A stretch of DNA of 64,000 bases, from positions 1 to 64,000 of the forward strand of contig NZ_CAKKLX010000012.1 in the NCBI RefSeq assembly GCF_918698155.1. Direction: 5' to 3'. How positions within the stretch are numbered: position 1 is the first letter of the stretch; every line of letters begins with the position of its first letter. The notes beneath the pieces are model-generated. The model made no database searches. It was not told the DNA's origin and was given only the letters and a program-made list of their open reading frames with translations. Both the position numbers and the translations under genes were made by a program. The stretch is from Roseomonas sp. CECT 9278 (GTDB lineage: Bacteria > Pseudomonadota > Alphaproteobacteria > Acetobacterales > Acetobacteraceae). Below are positions 1 to 7,398 of this stretch, one piece after another.

Positions 1-405
1 GGGTGCGGCGGCGGCCGGCTGCGGCGCGGCGTCCGGCCCGGCGGGCCGTGGCGCCGGCTGCGCCACCTGGGCCCGCAGCGCATCGAGGCGCGGCCCCTCG
101 GGCTCCGGCGCCAGCCGGGCGCTGCCATTGCTGGCCGGGCCGCGGTTGCGCTCGAAGATCAGTTCGTCCTGGTTCGGTACGCGCAGCCCGCCGGGATCGT
201 CCGGGCGGACCTTGAAGGGCCGCGGGTCCGGTTCGATCAGCGGCACGGATCGCGGCCCGCCGCCCATGCGCGTCATGCCCCAGACCAGCGCGGCGCCGAC
301 CAGCAGCGCAGCCGCCAGCCCGCCGCCGATCGCGAGCAGGCGCCAGGGCGGCCCGCCATCGTCGGAAGGCCGCACCCGATAGGACGGCACAGGTACATCG
401 GTCAC
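1..405 (-). CDS. SPOR-type inner-membrane protein, N-terminal part (runs off left edge)
   Basis: The reading frame starts at a GTG (405-403) and stays open to base 1, so about 135 N-terminal residues are visible. After a short cytoplasmic segment of about 22 residues there is one membrane helix (a run of Leu, Ala, Val and Gly near residues 23-45), then a Pro/Ala-rich, presumably periplasmic, linker with the motif VRPDDPGG...VPNQDELIFERN. That motif is typical of alphaproteobacterial cell-division SPOR proteins located after argS and dgt. The SPOR peptidoglycan-binding domain itself would lie beyond the edge and is not seen, so the family call rests on the N-terminus and on gene order. It is the last visible gene of a dgt-argS-SPOR run on the minus strand, 39 bases after argS. 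Confidence 0.7.
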   Translation of the reverse strand, partial: MTDVPVPSYRVRPSDDGGPPWRLLAIGGGLAAALLVGAALVWGMTRMGGGPRSVPLIEPDPRPFKVRPDDPGGLRVPNQDELIFERNRGPASNGSARLAPEPEGPRLDALRAQVAQPAPRPAGPDAAPQPAAAAP

Positions 406-444
406 GCCCCACCCCCTGACTGCCGAGGGGCCTGGGCCAGCCCG

Positions 445-2277
445 TCAGCGCATCTCCTCGACCGGCGTCACCCCCATGACGCCCAGGCCCGAGCGGATCA
501 CCGTTGCCGTCGCGGCAACAAGGGCCAGCCGGGCCCGGGTCGCCTCCGGTTCGTCGGCCCGGATGAACCGGAGCGTCGAATCGTCGCGACCACGGTTCCA
601 CAATACGTGAAAGTCCGAGGCCAAGTCTTGGAGAAAGAACGCGATCCGGTGCGGTTCACGCGCTGTTGCGGCCGCTTCCACCGTGCGCGGCCAGGCGGCG
701 ATGCGCCGGATCAGCGCCATTTCCGCCGGATCGGTCAGCGCATCGAGCGGTGCTGCCTCCAGCCCGACCGGGTCGCCTGCCTGCCGCAGCACCGACCGGC
801 AGCGCGCATGGGCGTACTGCACATAGAACACCGGATTGTCGCGCGACTGCTCGACCACCTTGTCCAGGTCGAATTCCATCTGCGCGTCCGACTTGCGCGT
901 CAGCATGGTGAAGCGCACCGCGTCGCGGCCCACTTCCTCGATCAGGTCGCGCAGCGTGATGTAGGTGCCGGCGCGCTTGGACATCCGCACCGGCTCGCCG
1001 CCCTTCACCACGTGCACGATCTGGCACAGCACGATCTCGAGCGGCACCTCGCCATCCGACACCGCGCGCACCGCCGACTGCATGCGCGAGACATAGCCGC
1101 CATGATCCGCACCCCACACGTCGATCAGCAGCTGGTGGGCGCGGCGCACCTTGTCGACATGATAGGCGATGTCGTTGGCGAAATACGTGTTGCTGCCATC
1201 CGACTTGCGCAGCGGGCGGTCCACGTCGTCGCCGAATTGCGTCGCGCGGAACAGGGTCTGCGGGCGCGGTTCCCAATCGTCGGGCGTCTTGCCCTTGGGG
1301 GGTTCCAGCACGCCCTCGTAGATCAGGCCCTTCTCCTCGAGCAGCCGCACCGCGCCCTCCACGGCGCCGGCCTGCACCAACGCGCGCTCGCTGACGAACA
1401 CGTCCTGCGTCACGCCCAGCAGCGCGAGGTCCTCGCGGATCTCCGCCATCATCATCGCCACCGCCATCTCGCGCGCGGTATCCAGCCAGGCCGATCGCAC
1501 CAGCCAGCCGCGGTCGAGCGCGGGGGCAAACGCCGAGAGCGTCTCCTCCGCCGGCAGCATCCCCGGCTGGATGCGCTGCGCCATCAGCGATTCGCCGAAG
1601 CGTTCGGCCAGCGCGTCGCCCACCGCCACCAGGTAGTCGCCGCGGTATTGCAGCGCGACGCCGAAGCGCTGCTCGGTCGCCTCCGCGGTCCAGTCGCCGT
1701 CGTCGAGCGTGACCGCGCGCAGATACCGCCAATACGCGGCCCAGCCCAAGGCCACCACCTGGTTGCCGGCATCGTTGACGTAGTATTCCTTGCTGACGTC
1801 CCAGCCGGCCTTGGCCATCAGGTTGGCCAGCGCATCGCCCACCACCGCGCCGCGGCAATGCCCGACATGCATCGGCCCGGTCGGATTGGCCGAGACATAT
1901 TCGACATTCGCCCGCACGCGCGCGCCCAGCGTGCTGTCGCCGAAGGCCTCGCCGGCGCGCAGCACGGCGGGCACCTGGCCGCGCAGGAAGGCTTCGTCCA
2001 GCCGCAGGTTCACGAAGCCCGGCCCGGCCGGCGTCGCTTCCACCACCATGGGCAGCGCCACCAGGCGTTCGGCCAGCGCGGCGGCCAGCTTCTGTGGTGC
2101 GAGGCGCGCGGGCTTCGCCGCGACCAGCGCGGCATTGGTCGCCATGTCGCCATGCGTCGCGTCGCGCGGGGGTTCCACCTGCACGCGCGCCAGCGTCTCG
2201 GCCGGCAGGTCGGGCACCAGGGCGGCCAGCGCGCCGCGCACCTCCTGCGTGAGCAGGGTGAAGATGTTCTCGGTCAT
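445..2277 (-). CDS. argS: Arginyl-tRNA synthetase
   Basis: Class I aminoacyl-tRNA synthetase that charges tRNA-Arg in the cytoplasm; 610 residues, normal for bacterial ArgS. The HIGH signature appears as HVGH at residues 137-140 within [10 protein letters not shown], and the KMSKS equivalent is MSKRAGT starting at residue 432. The N-terminal Add-1 domain covers about residues 1-100 and the C-terminal anticodon-binding DALR domain about the last 120 residues. It starts at ATG 2277, only 6 bases after the dgt stop, so the two are almost certainly co-transcribed. The C-terminus ends GVTPVEEM plus one residue, as usual for this family. No abnormality seen. Confidence 0.98.
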   Translation of the reverse strand: MTENIFTLLTQEVRGALAALVPDLPAETLARVQVEPPRDATHGDMATNAALVAAKPARLAPQKLAAALAERLVALPMVVEATPAGPGFVNLRLDEAFLRGQVPAVLRAGEAFGDSTLGARVRANVEYVSANPTGPMHVGHCRGAVVGDALANLMAKAGWDVSKEYYVNDAGNQVVALGWAAYWRYLRAVTLDDGDWTAEATEQRFGVALQYRGDYLVAVGDALAERFGESLMAQRIQPGMLPAEETLSAFAPALDRGWLVRSAWLDTAREMAVAMMMAEIREDLALLGVTQDVFVSERALVQAGAVEGAVRLLEEKGLIYEGVLEPPKGKTPDDWEPRPQTLFRATQFGDDVDRPLRKSDGSNTYFANDIAYHVDKVRRAHQLLIDVWGADHGGYVSRMQSAVRAVSDGEVPLEIVLCQIVHVVKGGEPVRMSKRAGTYITLRDLIEEVGRDAVRFTMLTRKSDAQMEFDLDKVVEQSRDNPVFYVQYAHARCRSVLRQAGDPVGLEAAPLDALTDPAEMALIRRIAAWPRTVEAAATAREPHRIAFFLQDLASDFHVLWNRGRDDSTLRFIRADEPEATRARLALVAATATVIRSGLGVMGVTPVEEMR

Positions 2278-2283
2278 GGTGCG

Positions 2284-3432
2284 TCAGCCTGGAATGTCTG
2301 GGTCGTTCAGGCGCCGGTGTTCCTCCAGCGCGTAGCGGTCGGTCATGCCGGCGATGTAGTCGCACACCACCAGGGCGCATTGCGCGGTCCCCGCATCCCC
2401 GGCGCGCGCGCGCCAGATCGGCGGCAGCATCTGCGGCCCGCCATGAAGGTGGCTGAACAGCATCTGCACCACGCGCTTCGACTTCGCCATGGTGCGATTC
2501 ACACGCCAGTGGCGGTACATGCGGGTGAACAGGAAGTCGCGCAGCGGCAGGTTCGCCTCGGCCATGGCGTCGGAGAAGGCGATCACCGGGCGGTCGGCGC
2601 GGCGGATGTCGTCCACGCTGGCGGGTGCGAGGGCGGCGATGCGGCGGCGCGATTCCGCCACCACGTCGCGCACCATGGCGTTGATGACGCGGCGGATCAT
2701 CTCGGGCGCCAGGCGTTCGGCCGGCGCGTCCGGGGCGGCGGCACGGGCCTGCGCCAGCGCCTCGCGCACCAGCGGCAGCGCGCCCACTTCCTCCAGCGTA
2801 AACAGCCGGGCGCGCAGCCCGTCATCCAGGTCGTGGTTGTTGTAGGCGATGTCGTCCGCCAGGGCGGCGACCTGCGCCTCGGCCCCCGCATGGGTGTGCA
2901 GGTCGAGCGGGTGCTTCGCGTCGTACTGCGCGATATAGGGCGCCGGACGGCGCAGCGGGCCATTGTGCTTGGCCAGGCCCTCCAGCGTCTCCCAGGTCAG
3001 GTTGAGCCCGTCGAAGCCGGCATAGCGCGCCTCCAGCAGCGTCACCGCCTTCAGCGACTGCGCGTTGTGGTCGAAGCCGCCATGGGGCTTCATGGCGCTG
3101 TTCAGCGCATCCTCCCCGGCATGACCAAACGGCGGGTGGCCCAGGTCATGCGCCAGCGCCAGCGCCTCCGCCAAATCCTCATCGAGCGCCAGCAGCCGCG
3201 CGATCGACCGCGCGATCTGCGCGACCTCGATGCTGTGGGTCAGCCGCGTGCGGAAATGGTCTCCCTCGTGATAGATGAAGACCTGCGTCTTGTACTGCAG
3301 CCGCCGGAACGCGGTCGCGTGGATGATCCGGTCGCGGTCGCGCTGGAAGGGCGAGCGCGCATCGCCCCCCGCTTCCGGATACAGCCGGCCGCGGGAGGTC
3401 TCGGGCCGGACGGCGTGGGGCGCGAGGGACAT
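2284..3432 (-). CDS. dgt: Deoxyguanosinetriphosphate triphosphohydrolase-like protein
   Basis: HD-domain dNTP triphosphohydrolase (type 2 dGTPase-like) of 382 residues. It would hydrolyse dNTPs to nucleoside plus tripolyphosphate in the cytoplasm. The metal-binding residues are visible: His66 in RLTHSIEV, His95-Asp96 in ALAHDLGH and Asp183/184 in ALADDIAYNNHD. The N-terminal signature GRLYPE and the run DRDRIIHATAFRRLQ are typical. The frame stays open far upstream; I placed the start at ATG 3432 because family similarity begins there and the erpA promoter and gene lie immediately beyond in the opposite direction. It is first in the dgt-argS-SPOR run and divergent from erpA. Confidence 0.95.
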   Translation of the reverse strand: MSLAPHAVRPETSRGRLYPEAGGDARSPFQRDRDRIIHATAFRRLQYKTQVFIYHEGDHFRTRLTHSIEVAQIARSIARLLALDEDLAEALALAHDLGHPPFGHAGEDALNSAMKPHGGFDHNAQSLKAVTLLEARYAGFDGLNLTWETLEGLAKHNGPLRRPAPYIAQYDAKHPLDLHTHAGAEAQVAALADDIAYNNHDLDDGLRARLFTLEEVGALPLVREALAQARAAAPDAPAERLAPEMIRRVINAMVRDVVAESRRRIAALAPASVDDIRRADRPVIAFSDAMAEANLPLRDFLFTRMYRHWRVNRTMAKSKRVVQMLFSHLHGGPQMLPPIWRARAGDAGTAQCALVVCDYIAGMTDRYALEEHRRLNDPDIPG

Positions 3433-3483
3433 CGCCCCGGGCCGTAGCACCCGCCCCCACCCCCCGGCAACCGCGCCACGGCG

Positions 3484-3512
3484 TTGGAACCACGCCGCAC
3501 AGGCCCTATGTT
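3484..3512 (+). promoter_or_regulatory. Candidate sigma-70-type promoter of erpA
   Basis: A TTGGAA box at 3484-3489 and a TATGTT box at 3507-3512 are separated by exactly 17 bases. The ATG of the iron-sulfur protein gene is at 3538, with a GAGGAG ribosome-binding site at 3521-3526. Seen by eye only; no transcript data. Confidence 0.5.
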
Positions 3513-3537
3513 GGGCATCCGAGGAGTCCCACCCGCC

Positions 3538-3891
3538 ATGCCCGACGGCACGACCACCCTGCCCGCCTTCCGCGTGACCGAGCGCGCCGCCGCCCAGGTC
3601 GCCGAGATCGCCACCCGCGAAGGCCGCCCCGCCGCCGGGCTGCGCCTGGCGGTCGAGGCCGGCGGCTGCTCCGGCTTCCAGTACAAGTTCGGCCTGGAGG
3701 ACAGCCCCGCCGAGGACGACCTGGTGGTCGGCGACGGGCCGGGGCGCGTCTTCGTCGATCCGGTCTCGCTCGACCTGCTGGCAGGCGCGGAACTCGACTG
3801 GGCAGAGGAACTGATCGGGGCACATTTCGCCATCCGCAATCCGCAGGCGGTGTCGGCGTGTGGGTGCGGGACGTCGTTCTCGGTCGGCTGA
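3538..3891 (+). CDS. erpA: A-type iron-sulfur cluster insertion protein
   Basis: HesB/IscA/ErpA-family carrier of 117 residues that passes Fe-S clusters to apo-enzymes in the cytoplasm. The three invariant cysteines are present: Cys44 in GGCSGFQY and Cys108 and Cys110 in the C-terminal CGCGTSF. The start at ATG 3538 follows a GAGGAG ribosome-binding site; an in-frame ATG at 3484 overlaps the proposed -35 box and is less likely. It is divergent from dgt, as in many alphaproteobacteria. ErpA is favoured over IscA by length, sequence and context, but the two are close paralogues. Confidence 0.9.
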   Translation: MPDGTTTLPAFRVTERAAAQVAEIATREGRPAAGLRLAVEAGGCSGFQYKFGLEDSPAEDDLVVGDGPGRVFVDPVSLDLLAGAELDWAEELIGAHFAIRNPQAVSACGCGTSFSVG

Positions 3892-3903
3892 AGAAAAAAG
3901 GTC

Positions 3904-3922
3904 GGGGGAGGACACCTCCCCC
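3904..3922. terminator. Hairpin terminator between erpA and the exonuclease gene
   Basis: A perfect 8-bp GC stem (GGGGGAGG at 3904-3911, CCTCCCCC at 3915-3922) with a 3-base loop. A run of A residues (3894-3900) precedes it, so read leftward the stem is followed by U-rich RNA. Read rightward a TTTT run comes about 12 bases later. It may be bidirectional or mainly act on leftward transcription. Confidence 0.5.
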
Positions 3923-3993
3923 GAATCCCCCACCGTTTTCTGGAAATTGCACCGGTTGCCAAACCAGGCGCGGGGCGCTTCCCTCGCAGCCGC

Positions 3994-4761
3994 ATGAAAC
4001 TCGCCACCTTCAACGTCAATTCCATCCGCCAGCGCGCCGGGCATGTCGCGCGCTTCCTGCAACGCGCGCAGCCCGACCTGCTGTTCCTGCAGGAAACCCG
4101 CTGCACCGCCGAACAGGTGCCCACCACCGAATTCGAGGCGCTGGGCTACCACACCCACGCGGTCGGCCAGGGCGGCGGGCGCAACGGCGTCGCCGTCATC
4201 GCCCGCATCCCCTTCGACCTGGTGGCCGACCACCTGCCCGGCGACACCGAGGACACCCAGGCCCGCTACATCGAAGTCCAGGCGGGCGGCATCAACGCCG
4301 CCGGCATCTACCTGCCCAACGGCAATTCCGGCGGCGAGGCCGGCTACGCCTACAAGCTGGCCTGGATGGACCGGCTGCGGGCGGTGGCGGCGGACCGGCT
4401 CGATGGCTTCACGCCCTTCGCCATCCTGGGCGACTTCAATGTCTGCCCGACCGATGCCGACCTCGCGCCCGGCACCTTGCCGCCAACGGATGCCCTGGTG
4501 CGCCCGCAGACCCGCGCGCGCTTCCGCGCCCTGCTGCACCTCGGCCTGACCGACGCGCTGCGCGCCCTGCATCCGAAGGACACGCTGTTCACCTACTGGG
4601 ACTACGGCGCCGCCTTCGAGACCAACCGCGGCCTGCGCATCGACCACGCGCTGCTCAGCCCCGACCTGGCCGAACGCCTCGAAGCCTGCGAGGTCGACAC
4701 CATGCCGCGCAGCGAGGCCCAGCCCTCCGACCACACCCCGGTGATCGCCACGCTACGCTGA
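3994..4761 (+). CDS. xth: Exodeoxyribonuclease III (ExoIII-type AP endonuclease)
   Basis: Metal-dependent endonuclease/exonuclease/phosphatase-fold DNA repair enzyme, 255 residues. It would incise DNA at abasic sites in base excision repair. Family motifs in order: MKLATFNVNSIRQR (catalytic Asn near residue 7), LFLQETRC (metal-binding Glu near 34), LGDFNVCP (Asp and Asn) near 148, and the C-terminal PSDHTPV with the catalytic Asp-His. The length matches ExoIII proteins (about 255-270). It starts at ATG 3994 and reads as a single gene. Confidence 0.95.
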   Translation: MKLATFNVNSIRQRAGHVARFLQRAQPDLLFLQETRCTAEQVPTTEFEALGYHTHAVGQGGGRNGVAVIARIPFDLVADHLPGDTEDTQARYIEVQAGGINAAGIYLPNGNSGGEAGYAYKLAWMDRLRAVAADRLDGFTPFAILGDFNVCPTDADLAPGTLPPTDALVRPQTRARFRALLHLGLTDALRALHPKDTLFTYWDYGAAFETNRGLRIDHALLSPDLAERLEACEVDTMPRSEAQPSDHTPVIATLR

Positions 4762-4832
4762 GCGACCGCTGACGACGACGCCGCGCGCCCACGCCCCGGC
4801 ACCAACCTTCGCGACGGGTCTCCAGGTCAGAT

Positions 4833-4872
4833 CGCGTTCAGATGGAACCCTCTGAACGCGTGAAGATGCTCT
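4833..4872 (-). repeat. Palindromic intergenic element (AGAGCAT-type), copy 1
   Basis: A perfect 10-bp inverted repeat (CGCGTTCAGA at 4833-4842, TCTGAACGCG at 4851-4860) with an 8-base loop lies in the gap between xth and the lipoprotein gene. On the minus strand it is preceded by AGAGCATCTTCA (from 4872). The second element at 34811-34854 has the same AGAGCAT-plus-hairpin layout. It may act as an mRNA-end hairpin or be a small dispersed repeat. Confidence 0.5.
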
Positions 4873-4935
4873 GAAAACGACCGGCCAGGGCCTGCGACGT
4901 GAGCGCGAGGGAACGCAGCATGCTCCACGCGCGCC

Positions 4936-5259
4936 CTACCAGCGCCGGTAATACGGCCGGCCCCAATAGCCGCCGGGCCGCGGCCCCCAATACCCCCTGC
5001 CCCAGCCAAGGCCCACGCCGATCCCGACCGCCGGCGCGACCACCACCGGCGGCGGCGCGGGGGCCGGCACCACATAGGTCGGCACCCCCTGGTAGGGCAC
5101 GTCGTAGCCATGGCCGTAGACCGGCGGCGCATAGGCGACGGGCGGCACCGGCGCCGGGATCGGAACGCCAGGCGCCGGCACCGGCCCCAGGCTGCCATCC
5201 GGATAGACGACGCAGCCGCCCAGCAGCAGGCAGGCCAGGGCAGTCAGGACAGGGCGCAT
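4936..5259 (-). CDS. Small lipoprotein, Pro/Gly/Tyr-rich
   Basis: A 107-residue predicted lipoprotein. MRPVLTALACLLLGGC is a signal peptide with lipobox LGGC, giving a lipidated Cys16. The rest is rich in Pro, Val, Gly and Tyr and ends GYWGRPYYRRW. I do not recognise a functional family; such low-complexity Tyr/Arg-tailed envelope lipoproteins are frequent in Acetobacteraceae. The start at 5259 was chosen because GGAGGGAG sits just upstream and because it creates the signal peptide; the open frame extends further upstream without support. It lies just downstream of a second small lipoprotein gene on the same strand (stop 5280). Confidence 0.75.
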   Translation of the reverse strand: MRPVLTALACLLLGGCVVYPDGSLGPVPAPGVPIPAPVPPVAYAPPVYGHGYDVPYQGVPTYVVPAPAPPPVVVAPAVGIGVGLGWGRGYWGPRPGGYWGRPYYRRW

Positions 5260-5279
5260 GGCGCTCCCTCCATGGCGCG

Positions 5280-5516
5280 TCAGCGCCAGTAGCCGCCCCA
5301 GCAGCGACCATAGCCGTCGCAGCGCCGCGGCACCCATTGCCGGCGGGGGCGCGGCTGAACATAGACCCGCTCGGGCGGCGGCGCGACATAGACCGGCCCC
5401 GGCGCCGCATAGACCGGGCGCGGCGGCGGCGCATAGGCCACCGGCTCCTGATAGGCCACGCAACCGGCCAAGCCGGCCCCGGCCAGGCTGACGCAAATCA
5501 GGCGGCGCAACATCAT
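5280..5516 (-). CDS. Small lipoprotein, Pro/Tyr-rich
   Basis: A 78-residue predicted lipoprotein. MMLRRLICVSLAGAGLAGC gives lipobox LAGC with Cys19. It is followed by YQEPVAYAPPPRPVY-type repeats and the ending CDGYGRCWGGYWR, which adds two further cysteines. GGAGG lies 6 bases before ATG 5516, which decides the start over the ATG two codons upstream. Function is unknown. It shares style and orientation with the 4936-5259 gene 20 bases downstream, suggesting a two-gene unit of related envelope lipoproteins, possibly an old duplication. Confidence 0.75.
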   Translation of the reverse strand: MMLRRLICVSLAGAGLAGCVAYQEPVAYAPPPRPVYAAPGPVYVAPPPERVYVQPRPRRQWVPRRCDGYGRCWGGYWR

Positions 5517-5572
5517 GGGCATCCTCCGGGTGCGACAGGACGAACGTTCCGCCACACCGGGAGTTTCTGCCG

Positions 5573-5590
5573 CGCGCTGATGGCAGCGCG
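5573..5590 (-). terminator. Weak hairpin downstream of ilvD
   Basis: A 7-bp inverted repeat (CGCGCTG at 5573-5579, CAGCGCG at 5584-5590) lies 20 bases past the ilvD stop, without a clear U-run after it on the minus strand. Offered as a possible transcript-end hairpin only. Confidence 0.25.
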
Positions 5591-5610
5591 ATGGCATGCG
5601 AAATGTAACG

Positions 5611-7329
5611 CTACTGGTCGGCGTAGCAGTGCGTCTCGGCCGCGCCGCCCGGATGCGTCACGGCGCCCAGGTGCGCCGGGCCGACCAGCTGCGCATATTT
5701 CCACAGCCCGCCGGCATTGTAGTCGTGGCCGCGCGGCGCCCAGGCGGCGCGGCGGCGCGCGATCTCCTCCTCCGGCACCATCATGTCGATGGTGCCCTTG
5801 TCCGCGTCGATGACAATCCGGTCGCCATTCTGCAGCAGCGCGATCGGCCCGCCGACAGCGGCTTCCGGCCCGACATGGCCGATGCAGAAGCCGCGCGTCG
5901 CACCGCTGAACCGCCCATCGGTGATCAGCGCCACCTTGTCGCCCATGCCCTGGCCATAGATGGCGGAGGTGGTGGACAGCATCTCGCGCATCCCCGGCCC
6001 GCCCCTGGGGCCTTCGTAGCGCACGATGATGACGTCGCCCGCCTTGTAGGCGCGCGCCTCGACGGCGGCGAAGGCGTCTTCCTCGCAGTCGAAGCACAGC
6101 GCGGTGCCGTCAAACCGAAGGTTTGCCATGCCCGCGATCTTCACGATGGCGCCATCGGGCGCGAGGTTGCCATGCAGCGCCACCACGCCGCCGATCGGGC
6201 TGATCGGGCTGCTGGTCGGGTGCACCACATCCTGGTCCTGCGGGATGATGACGTCGCGGTGGTTCTCGCCCAGCGACTTGCCCGTGACCGTCAGGCAATC
6301 GCCCTTCACATAGCCGCCATCGAGCAGCGCCTTGATGATGACCGGCACGCCGCCGATGCGGTGCACATCCGCCGCGACGTATTTCCCGCCCGGCTTCAGG
6401 TCCGCGATATGCGGCGTCTTGCGCATGATCTCCGCGACATCCTGCAGCGTGAAGCGGATGCCGGCTTCGTGCGCCATGGCCGGCAGGTGCAGCGCGGCAT
6501 TGGTGGACCCGCCGGTGGCACCCACGATGGCCGCGGCATTGTGCAGGGCGTCCAGCGTCACGATGTCGCGCGGTCGCAGGTTGCGACGGATCAGTTCCAC
6601 CACCGCGCGGCCGGACGCCACGGCATACTCGTCGCGTTCCTCGAACGGTGCGGGTGCGCCGGCCGAGAACGGCAGCGCGAGCCCGATGATCTCCGACACG
6701 CAGGCCATGGTATTGGCGGTGAACTGCCCGCCGCAGGCGCCCGCGCCGGGGCAGGCGTGGCGTTCCAGCTCGTCCAGCTCCTCGGGCGACATGTTGCCCG
6801 CCGCGTGCTGGCCGACCGCTTCGAAGATATCGAGCACCGTGACGTCCCGCCCATGGTGCTTGCCGGGCATGATCGACCCGCCATACATGAACACGGACGG
6901 CACGTTCAGCCGCAGCATCGCCATCATCACGCCCGGCAGCGACTTGTCGCAGCCCGCGATGCCCACCAGCGCGTCGTAGCAATGCCCGCGCATGGTCAGT
7001 TCGATCGAATCCGCGATCGCCTCGCGCGAGGCCAGCGAGGACTTCATCGACTGGTGCCCCATGGCGATGCCGTCGGTCACCGTGATGGTGGTGAATTCGC
7101 GCGGCGTCGCCCCGCCTTCCTTCACGCCCTTCTTGGCCGCCTGGGCCTGGCGTGACAGCGCGATGTTGCACGGCGCGGCCTCGTTCCAGCAGGACGCCAC
7201 GCCGACCAGCGGCTGGTCGATCTCCTCGCGCGTCAGGCCCATGGCATACAGGTAGGACCGGTGCGGCGCGCGCTCCGGCCCCTGGGTGGTGTGGCGGCTC
7301 GGCAGGCGGGACTTGTCCCAGGTGGTCAT
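5611..7329 (-). CDS. ilvD: Dihydroxy-acid dehydratase
   Basis: IlvD/Edd-family iron-sulfur dehydratase, 572 residues. It converts 2,3-dihydroxy-isovalerate and 2,3-dihydroxy-3-methylvalerate to 2-keto acids in branched-chain amino acid synthesis. The cysteines expected to hold the cluster are visible (Cys54 in APCN, Cys127 in AGCDKSLPG, Cys in GACGGQFTANTM), along with GGSTNAALHLPA and the C-terminal GHVGPEA. The length and the ending HPGGAAETHCYADQ suit IlvD rather than a sugar-acid dehydratase. The GGGGAG ribosome-binding site upstream of ATG 7329 supports the start. It lies 69 bases after valS on the same strand. Confidence 0.95.
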   Translation of the reverse strand: MTTWDKSRLPSRHTTQGPERAPHRSYLYAMGLTREEIDQPLVGVASCWNEAAPCNIALSRQAQAAKKGVKEGGATPREFTTITVTDGIAMGHQSMKSSLASREAIADSIELTMRGHCYDALVGIAGCDKSLPGVMMAMLRLNVPSVFMYGGSIMPGKHHGRDVTVLDIFEAVGQHAAGNMSPEELDELERHACPGAGACGGQFTANTMACVSEIIGLALPFSAGAPAPFEERDEYAVASGRAVVELIRRNLRPRDIVTLDALHNAAAIVGATGGSTNAALHLPAMAHEAGIRFTLQDVAEIMRKTPHIADLKPGGKYVAADVHRIGGVPVIIKALLDGGYVKGDCLTVTGKSLGENHRDVIIPQDQDVVHPTSSPISPIGGVVALHGNLAPDGAIVKIAGMANLRFDGTALCFDCEEDAFAAVEARAYKAGDVIIVRYEGPRGGPGMREMLSTTSAIYGQGMGDKVALITDGRFSGATRGFCIGHVGPEAAVGGPIALLQNGDRIVIDADKGTIDMMVPEEEIARRRAAWAPRGHDYNAGGLWKYAQLVGPAHLGAVTHPGGAAETHCYADQ

Positions 7330-7398
7330 GGCGTTGCTCCCCAGCGGTGTCGGCGCGGTCCGCCGAACGATGTCATGCGATCCAGTCGGGCTGCGCGC

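Noticed and set aside
607-3447. 946-codon open frame on the plus strand opposite argS and dgt.
   Set aside because: Antisense to two essential-type genes with intact motifs; no independent signal, no ribosome-binding site.
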